6,956 bases of DNA, taken from Propionibacteriaceae bacterium. GTDB taxonomy: Bacteria > Actinomycetota > Actinomycetes > Propionibacteriales > Propionibacteriaceae. The notes under the pieces were generated by a model that saw only the letters and a list, made by a program, of their open reading frames with translations, was not told where the DNA came from and did not search any database. The stretch covers positions 1-6,956 of the forward strand of contig JAISTI010000064.1 in the NCBI GenBank assembly GCA_031272685.1, written 5' to 3'. A program made the position numbers and the translations under genes. Below are positions 1-6,956 of this stretch, in pieces (the stretch's first letter is position 1; every line of letters starts with the position of its first letter).

Positions 1-1
1 G

Positions 2-184
2 GGTGCGCAATCGCGCGACCTGGCCCAGCTGCCGATGCGCGAGCTGTCCGACCTCGTCGAAGAGCTGACCGCCCAGATGCACGCCGCCGCCGCCGAGCTG
101 CAATTCGAGCTGGCCGCCCGGCTGCGCGACGAGGTCGCCGATCTGAAGAAGACGCTCCGGCAGGTTTCGGCCGCCACCCGATGA
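2..184 (+). CDS. uvrB: UvrABC system protein B, C-terminal end (partial)
   Basis: This is the last 60 codons of a gene that begins outside the window; the frame is open from base 2 and ends in TGA at 182-184. The residues match the C-terminal UVR domain of UvrB, a helical hairpin that binds the matching UVR domain of UvrC and helps recruit it for incision. The pattern seen is [12 protein letters not shown], then [19 protein letters not shown], which fits the family signature of hydrophobic heptads around an F/Y-E-x-A-A-x-x-R-D core. The preceding stretch ([18 protein letters not shown]) resembles the linker before the UVR domain in actinobacterial UvrB. UvrB is the helicase-like damage-verification subunit of nucleotide excision repair. 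UvrC also carries a UVR domain, but complete uvrC lies downstream and the C-terminal placement of this domain fits UvrB. The helicase motifs are not in the window, so the call rests on this domain plus the uvrA and uvrC neighbours. Confidence 0.88.
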   Translation, partial: GAQSRDLAQLPMRELSDLVEELTAQMHAAAAELQFELAARLRDEVADLKKTLRQVSAATR

Positions 185-213
185 GTGGCAAGGAGTCCCA
201 AGGCGGCTAGACT
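185..213 (+). promoter_or_regulatory. candidate sigma-70-type promoter for the terC-like gene
   Basis: GTGGCA at 185-190 (4 of 6 to TTGACA) and TAGACT at 208-213 (4 of 6 to TATAAT, and matching the actinobacterial TANNNT form) are separated by 17 bp. They begin directly after the uvrB stop codon. Transcription would start near 220 and give a leader of about 23 nt, with a weak purine-rich AAAGCGAG at 231-238 just before the ATG at 243. Read-through from uvrB is also possible. The 58-bp gap is too short for a yybP-ykoY manganese riboswitch, which precedes many terC-family genes in other bacteria. Confidence 0.38.
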
Positions 214-242
214 GATGCCGTCCACCACCCAAAGCGAGTCAA

Positions 243-1250
243 ATGCATGTGACACTTGAGGCCTGGCTGATTACCGTCGGAATCCTCGTGGCTGTACTGG
301 CCGTCGACGTCTTCGTCATTGGCCGGCGCCCCCACGTCCCCGGCAGGCGCGAAATCCTCGGCGCCATCATCGGATACTGCCTGCTCGCGGTGGCCTTCGG
401 CATCGGCATTTATTTCGTCTACGGCGAGCAGGGGCCGCGCTACTCGGCCGAATTCTTCGCCGGCTGGATCACCGAATACTCGCTCTCGGCGGACAATCTG
501 TTCATCTTCATCATCATCATGGCGAACCTGCGCGTGCCGCAGAAGCTGCAGCAATTCGCCCTCATGATCGGCATCATCCTGGCGCTGGTATTCCGGCTGG
601 CGTTCATCCTCATCGGCGCGGCCGTCATCGAGCAGTTCGCCTGGGTGTTCTACCTGTTCGGCGCGTTCCTGATCTACACCGCCGTGAAGCTGTTCCTGGA
701 ATACCGCACCCACGGGGGAGACGACGAAAAGGAGGGCGACAACGCTTTCATGCGTTTCGTGAAAGCCAAGCTGCCGGTCACCGACGAGTTCTACGGCGAG
801 AAAGTCATGCACCATGTGGACGGCAAGCTCGTCTTCACCGGCATGTTCCTCGTCATCATGGCGCTGGGTTCCACCGACCTGCTCTTCGCCCTCGACTCCA
901 TACCGGCCATCTACGGGCTCACCCAAGAGGCCTACCTCGTCTTCGCCGCGAACGTCTTCGCCCTTATGGGGTTGCGCCAGCTCTATTTCCTCATCGGCGG
1001 GTTGATGAAGCGCCTGGTATACCTGTCCGTCGGGCTGGCTGTCATCCTGGGATTCATCGGGGTCAAGCTGGTGCTGCACGCCATGGCCGAAACCGGCTTG
1101 GCGGATACCCTGGGCATCGCCCACGAATACCTGGAAGTGCCGATCTGGCTCTCCTTGACCGTCATTATCGGGGTGCTGGCGGTGACGGCGGTGGCCTCGC
1201 TGTTGAAATCGCGCGGCGCTCAGGGCAGCAGCGGCAGCGCCAGCCCGTAG
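243..1250 (+). CDS. TerC/Alx-family integral membrane protein (probable metal ion exporter)
   Basis: A 335-residue polytopic membrane protein. Hydrophobic segments include about 5-27, 39-60, 84-95, 105-128, 132-151, 198-220, 232-252, 258-278 and 296-320; a charged loop at about 152-196 (HGGDDEKEGD) interrupts the two halves. The family signatures are present: SADNLFIF with D84-N85, and GSTDLLFALDSIPAIYG with D212 and D218, intramembrane acidic residues typical of TerC proteins. ALMGLRQLYFLIGGL near 240-254 is also characteristic. Relatives such as E. coli Alx and Bacillus TerC/MeeF are linked to manganese export; the older name reflects tellurite resistance. The substrate here is inferred. 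An in-frame stop at 213-215 upstream leaves ATG 243 as the first possible ATG. The last residues are a Ser/Gly/Ala-rich tail encoded where the gene overlaps the convergent gene by 31 bp. A TerC gene beside uvrB is, from memory, also seen in other actinobacteria. Confidence 0.9.
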   Translation: MHVTLEAWLITVGILVAVLAVDVFVIGRRPHVPGRREILGAIIGYCLLAVAFGIGIYFVYGEQGPRYSAEFFAGWITEYSLSADNLFIFIIIMANLRVPQKLQQFALMIGIILALVFRLAFILIGAAVIEQFAWVFYLFGAFLIYTAVKLFLEYRTHGGDDEKEGDNAFMRFVKAKLPVTDEFYGEKVMHHVDGKLVFTGMFLVIMALGSTDLLFALDSIPAIYGLTQEAYLVFAANVFALMGLRQLYFLIGGLMKRLVYLSVGLAVILGFIGVKLVLHAMAETGLADTLGIAHEYLEVPIWLSLTVIIGVLAVTAVASLLKSRGAQGSSGSASP

Positions 1251-1915
1251 GCGCCTTCCACCCACTCCGGGCCGATCCGGCCGCACAGCCAAGCCCACAG
1301 CCGCGCGTCGGTGCCGCCCACCGGCAGCGGCTCGCCCCGGCCGACCACCGCGCGTATCCCACTCGCGGAGGATACCTGGATGGCGGGGCCGGCGTACCCG
1401 CGCATGTGGAAGAGCGCGAATTCGAGCAGCCAGCTTGCCGCCTCCGGCGCGATCGGGTCTGGGGTGAACCCGACGTCGAGGTCGAGGTGGTGTATCAGCA
1501 GCTCGTGCAGCCGCACCAGGGTGATGAGCGAGAGCGGGTAGACGCCGGCTGCGATCTGAACCGGCCGGGACCAGCTGGGCACTTCGGCGACCGCCGCGCT
1601 GAATTGGGCGGCCGTCTGATCCAGCTCCTCTTGCAGCCGCAGCGCCGGCTGGTCGGCGCCCTCCTCGATTTCCGGAAGGCTGTGCGGGTCGTCCGCGGTC
1701 CAGGCCAGCTCGGGGATGAGCAGGATTTCGCGGAAAATGCGCGCGTCGCGGGTGAGGTGGGCAGCCACATGCGCCCGGCTCCAGCCCGGCAGCTTCGCCG
1801 GTGCCCGCCACTGGTCTTCGGTGAGGCCGATGGAGTCGCCGAGCAGGCGCTGGGTGGCGTTTTGCAGCCAGACGCGCATCTGCTCGATCGGGATTTCAGC
1901 CCATGGGCGGCCCAT
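1220..1915 (-). CDS. maleylpyruvate isomerase-family, mycothiol-dependent enzyme (MDMPI_N/DinB-like)
   Basis: A 231-residue soluble protein. The N-terminal part is the four-helix DinB/MDMPI fold: LTEDQWRAPAKLPGWSRAHVAAH (residues 31-53) is the usual helix with the W-S/T-R-x-H-V-x-x-H motif, and RLHELLIHHLDLDVG (135-149) carries E-x3-H. H53, E138 and H142 match the zinc triad known from the Corynebacterium glutamicum mycothiol-dependent maleylpyruvate isomerase, so the metal site looks intact. The C-terminal 70 residues (TDARLWAWLCGR, then EGAYGLALPLLP) resemble the short MDMPI_C domain. Family members use mycothiol or bind other thiols, and most have no known substrate; no gentisate-pathway gene is nearby, so maleylpyruvate itself is not implied. 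The start at 1915 is chosen because TAGGTT lies 6 bases before it, which suits a leaderless mRNA. Met13 (1879) is an alternative, but no clear Shine-Dalgarno supports it. It diverges from uvrA and converges with the terC-like gene. Confidence 0.85.
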   Translation of the reverse strand: MGRPWAEIPIEQMRVWLQNATQRLLGDSIGLTEDQWRAPAKLPGWSRAHVAAHLTRDARIFREILLIPELAWTADDPHSLPEIEEGADQPALRLQEELDQTAAQFSAAVAEVPSWSRPVQIAAGVYPLSLITLVRLHELLIHHLDLDVGFTPDPIAPEAASWLLEFALFHMRGYAGPAIQVSSASGIRAVVGRGEPLPVGGTDARLWAWLCGRIGPEWVEGAYGLALPLLP

Positions 1916-1921
1916 GGGATA

Positions 1922-1927
1922 AACCTA
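1922..1927 (-). promoter_or_regulatory. candidate -10 element of the isomerase-family gene (leaderless)
   Basis: On the minus strand TAGGTT is followed by exactly six bases (TATCCC) and then the ATG whose A is base 1915. A TANNNT hexamer at -12 to -7 relative to the A of the start codon is the usual arrangement for leaderless transcripts in actinobacteria. No good -35 box is visible at the expected distance, and no Shine-Dalgarno sequence precedes the start. Confidence 0.45.
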
Positions 1928-1939
1928 CACGCCGCGCAC

Positions 1940-1945
1940 TACCAT
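1940..1945 (+). promoter_or_regulatory. candidate -10 element of the uvrA-uvrC operon (leaderless)
   Basis: TACCAT (4 of 6 to TATAAT, matching TANNNT) is followed by seven bases (TACCCCC) and then the uvrA ATG at 1953. No Shine-Dalgarno sequence is seen, so transcription starting at or next to the A of ATG is plausible. No clear -35 box is visible, and there is no actinobacterial LexA (SOS) box of the form GAAC-N4-GTTC in the 37-bp gap. The element lies 12 bp from the opposing -10 on the other strand. Confidence 0.42.
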
Positions 1946-1952
1946 TACCCCC

Positions 1953-4847
<2,895 letters not shown>

Positions 4848-4853
4848 CCGGCC

Positions 4854-6836
4854 ATGAGCTTGCCCTACCGTCCCAAGACCGCGGAAATCCCCACCTCGCC
4901 GGGCGTCTACCGCTTCTCGGACCCCGAAGGGCGGGTCGTATACGTCGGCAAGGCGAAAAACCTGCGCAACCGGCTCACCTCGTATTTCCAGGACGAACAG
5001 GCCTTGCACCCGCGCACCCGGGCGATGCTGCGCGCCGCGGCGAAAGTGGAGTGGACCATCGTGCAGACCGAACTGGAGGCGCTGCAGCTGGAATGGACGT
5101 GGATCAAGCAGTACGACCCGCGCTTCAACGTGATGTTCCGCGACGACAAGTCGTACCCGTGGGCGGCGATCACCTGGGCGGAGGAGTTTCCGCGGGTGTT
5201 CGTGGGGCGCGGCGCGCGCCGCAAAGGCAACCGCTATTACGGCCCCTACCAGGCGGCCTGGGCCATCCGCCAAACCCTCGACGTGCTGCTGGGCGCATAT
5301 CCGATGCGCTCCTGCTCGGCGGGGGTGTTCGCCGCCGCCCGCCGGTCCGGCCGGCCCTGCCTGCTGGGCGACATCGGCAAATGCGTCGCCCCGTGTGTTG
5401 GGCGCATTGACGCCGCCGAGCACCGCAAGCTGGCCGCCAAGATGGGCCAATTCCTCTCCGGGCATGTCGGCTCGGCCGTGCGCGAGGCCCAGGAGCAGAT
5501 GGACGCCGCCGCGCGGGCCATGGAGTACGAGCAGGCCGCCACCTGGCGCGACCGGCTGGCCGCCATCAAGCTCGCCTCGGCGAAGAACGCCGTGGTTTTC
5601 CTCGACGGCACCGACGCCGACGTGGTCGCTTTGGCCGTGGACGAGTTGGAGGTGTCCGCCGCCATCTTTTTCGTGCGGGACGGGCGCATCGTGGGGGAGC
5701 GGGGCTGGATCGCCGACCGCGACGGGGATTCGCCCGCCGCCGAACTGCTGCAGGCTTTTTTGCTGCGCGAGTACGCCGACGCCACGCCGGGCCAGGACGC
5801 CAATCCCATCCCGCCGCTGATCTTGGTGCCTCAGCTGCCCGCCGACGCCACCGCGCTCGCCGAGCTGCTCGCCGGGCAGCGTGGGGCGCAGGTGGAGATC
5901 CGGGTGCCCAAGCGCGGCGACAAGCGCACGCTGCTGGACACGGTGGCCCAGAACGCCGCCGACAACCTGCGGGTGCACAAAACCCGCCGGGCCTCCGACC
6001 TCACCACCCGCTCATTGGCCCTTGAAGAAATCCAGCAGGCGCTCGGCCTGCCGCAGGCGCCGCTGCGCATCGAGTGCTACGACATCTCGCACACCCAAGG
6101 GCAAAACGCGGTGGCGTCGATGGTGGTTTTCGAAGACGGGCTGCCGCGCAAATCGGAATACCGCCGCTTCGTCATCCGCACCGTGGAAGGCTCCAACGAC
6201 GTGGCCGCCATGCGGGAGGTGCTGCTGCGGCGGTTCGCCCACGCGGAGGTCATCGCGGCCGCCGAGCCACAGCCTCAGCATTCTCGCGATGGCGACGCGG
6301 GGGAGGATGCGGTTGCCATCGCGGCCGCCGAGCCGCAGTCTCAGCCGGCCCGCAACCGCTTCGCGTATGCCCCGGCGTTGATTGTGGTGGACGGCGGCGC
6401 GCCCCAGGTGGCGGCGGCGCGGGCGGCGCTGGCCGAGGCGGGCGTCGACGTGCCCCTCGCCGGGCTGGCCAAGCGCCTGGAAGAAGTGTGGCTGCCCGGC
6501 GAGGAATACCCGGTGATCCTGCCGCGCAACTCCGAGGGCCTCTACCTGTTGCAGCGGGTGCGCGACGAGGCCCACCGTTTCGCCATCGCCCACCACCGCG
6601 CCCGGCGGGGCAAGTCGATGCTGGAATCCATCCTCGAAGGGGTGGACGGCCTGGGGCCGGCGAAAACCAAAGCGCTGCGGCGCCGATTCCCCTCGCTGAA
6701 AGCCCTGCGCGCCGCCACCGAAGCGGATCTGGCCCAAGTGCCCGGCATCGGCCCCAAACTGGCTGCCGAACTCGTGGCGGCGTTGCGCCAGGACGCCGTC
6801 CCGGCGGTCAACACCGCCACCGGAGAGGTGGGTTAG
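4854..6836 (+). CDS. uvrC: UvrABC system protein C (dual-incision excinuclease subunit)
   Basis: A 660-residue UvrC with all domains in order. The GIY-YIG nuclease for the 3' incision spans about 13-95 (GVYRF 17-21, [13 protein letters not shown] 29-41, likely catalytic E80). Cysteines C154, C169, C177 and C181 match the four that hold an iron-sulfur cluster in E. coli UvrC (C154, C166, C174, C178). A UVR domain for UvrB binding follows at about 206-241 ([20 protein letters not shown]). The RNase H-like nuclease for the 5' incision has D410 ([10 protein letters not shown]), D449 ([11 protein letters not shown]), D513 (VVDGGAPQ) and H574 (RDEAHRF). Tandem helix-hairpin-helix DNA-binding motifs lie at about 597-650 ([25 protein letters not shown]). 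It starts 6 bp after the uvrA stop with no strong Shine-Dalgarno, so translational coupling in a uvrA-uvrC operon is likely. A linker at about 463-503, between D449 and D513, is long and contains an internal repeat. Confidence 0.98.
   Translation: MSLPYRPKTAEIPTSPGVYRFSDPEGRVVYVGKAKNLRNRLTSYFQDEQALHPRTRAMLRAAAKVEWTIVQTELEALQLEWTWIKQYDPRFNVMFRDDKSYPWAAITWAEEFPRVFVGRGARRKGNRYYGPYQAAWAIRQTLDVLLGAYPMRSCSAGVFAAARRSGRPCLLGDIGKCVAPCVGRIDAAEHRKLAAKMGQFLSGHVGSAVREAQEQMDAAARAMEYEQAATWRDRLAAIKLASAKNAVVFLDGTDADVVALAVDELEVSAAIFFVRDGRIVGERGWIADRDGDSPAAELLQAFLLREYADATPGQDANPIPPLILVPQLPADATALAELLAGQRGAQVEIRVPKRGDKRTLLDTVAQNAADNLRVHKTRRASDLTTRSLALEEIQQALGLPQAPLRIECYDISHTQGQNAVASMVVFEDGLPRKSEYRRFVIRTVEGSNDVAAMREVLLRRFAHAEVIAAAEPQPQHSRDGDAGEDAVAIAAAEPQSQPARNRFAYAPALIVVDGGAPQVAAARAALAEAGVDVPLAGLAKRLEEVWLPGEEYPVILPRNSEGLYLLQRVRDEAHRFAIAHHRARRGKSMLESILEGVDGLGPAKTKALRRRFPSLKALRAATEADLAQVPGIGPKLAAELVAALRQDAVPAVNTATGEVG
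6251..6345 (+). repeat. in-frame direct repeat (2 x 29 bp) within uvrC
   Basis: Bases 6251-6279 and 6317-6345 are identical except at two positions (A/G and C/T), offset by 66 bp or 22 codons. Both copies encode IAAAEPQ followed by P-Q or S-Q, in the variable linker of the RNase H-like domain. Between them, CGCGATGGC (6285-6293) pairs perfectly with GCCATCGCG (6315-6323), forming a possible 9-bp stem with a 21-base loop. The frame stays open throughout and the flanking catalytic blocks are intact. Confidence 0.8.
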
Positions 6837-6843
6837 CCCAGGT

Positions 6844-6956
6844 TCAGAGGGCGCAGCGGAAATAGGGCAGCCCGGCGGCCGCGGCCTCGTCGGCCATCCA
6901 GACAATCTCGCGGCTCGGGTTCACCCGCATCACGGGCGCGTTCAGGCTGTCGGTGA
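6844..6956 (-). CDS. C-terminal end of an unidentified protein (partial)
   Basis: On the minus strand an open frame enters from the right edge and ends in TGA at 6846-6844, giving 36 complete codons. The residues include NAPVMRVNPSREIVWM, then ADEAAAAGLPYFRCAL at the very C-terminus. Codon choice has the G/C-rich third positions of the neighbouring genes, while the other two minus-strand frames give either an immediate stop or an arginine-rich shadow-like product. I do not recognise the family from this fragment. Its stop is only 7 bp from the uvrC stop, so the two genes converge with no room for a separate terminator. The gene is probable rather than certain because so little of it is visible. 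Confidence 0.55.
   Translation of the reverse strand, partial: TDSLNAPVMRVNPSREIVWMADEAAAAGLPYFRCAL

Noticed and set aside
185..242. Possible yybP-ykoY manganese riboswitch before the terC-like gene
   Set aside because: The gap is only 58 bp, shorter than the usual aptamer of about 100 nt, and no matching hairpin set is seen.
207..1811. Long minus-strand open frame of 534 codons antisense to the terC-like gene
   Set aside because: It is the mirror frame of a GC-rich gene; the product is low-complexity and rich in Arg, Ala, Asp and His, has no family motifs, and it also overlaps the isomerase-family gene in another frame.
1916..1952. SOS (LexA) box upstream of uvrA
   Set aside because: No GAAC-N4-GTTC or CTG-N10-CAG type palindrome is present in the gap.
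6877..6886. GGCCGCGGCC palindrome after uvrC as a transcription terminator
   Set aside because: It has no loop and no following T-run, and it lies in the Glu-Ala-Ala-Ala codons of the convergent gene; it is explained by GC-rich coding sequence.

Overview
This is a high-GC window that looks like the chromosome of an actinobacterium (Actinomycetota). The clues are GC-rich third codon positions, a protein of the mycothiol-dependent maleylpyruvate isomerase family, a UvrA zinc site of the actinobacterial CPNGH type, and TANNNT-like -10 elements placed for leaderless transcription. I cannot name the genus from this sequence alone. It is a nucleotide excision repair (NER) locus: parts or all of uvrB, uvrA and uvrC lie within 7 kb.

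Layout from left to right: the 3' end of uvrB (2-184, +); a complete TerC/Alx-family membrane protein gene (243-1250, +); a maleylpyruvate isomerase/DinB-like gene on the opposite strand (1220-1915, -), whose last 31 bases overlap the end of terC; a 37-bp divergent intergenic region; complete uvrA (1953-4847, +); complete uvrC (4854-6836, +), 6 bp after uvrA and probably co-transcribed with it; and, entering from the right edge, the C-terminus of an unidentified gene on the minus strand (6844-6956). Coding density is very high. The longest gene-free stretch is 58 bp, and no convincing Rho-independent terminator is visible.

UvrA and UvrB form the damage-scanning complex, UvrA loads UvrB on the lesion, and UvrC binds UvrB and makes both incisions. 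Clustering of the genes fits their shared role. TerC-family proteins are membrane proteins linked to metal (Mn) export or tellurite resistance, and the isomerase-family protein is probably a metal- and mycothiol-dependent transferase or isomerase. Neither has an established link to NER; here they appear to be conserved neighbours or passengers.

I found no clear undescribed system. Points worth a second look are the divergent and apparently leaderless uvrA/isomerase promoters, three CCCATGGG palindromes at that junction (two of them spanning start codons), the 31-bp tail-to-tail overlap, the non-canonical first zinc site of UvrA, and an in-frame repeat in an extended linker within the UvrC nuclease domain.
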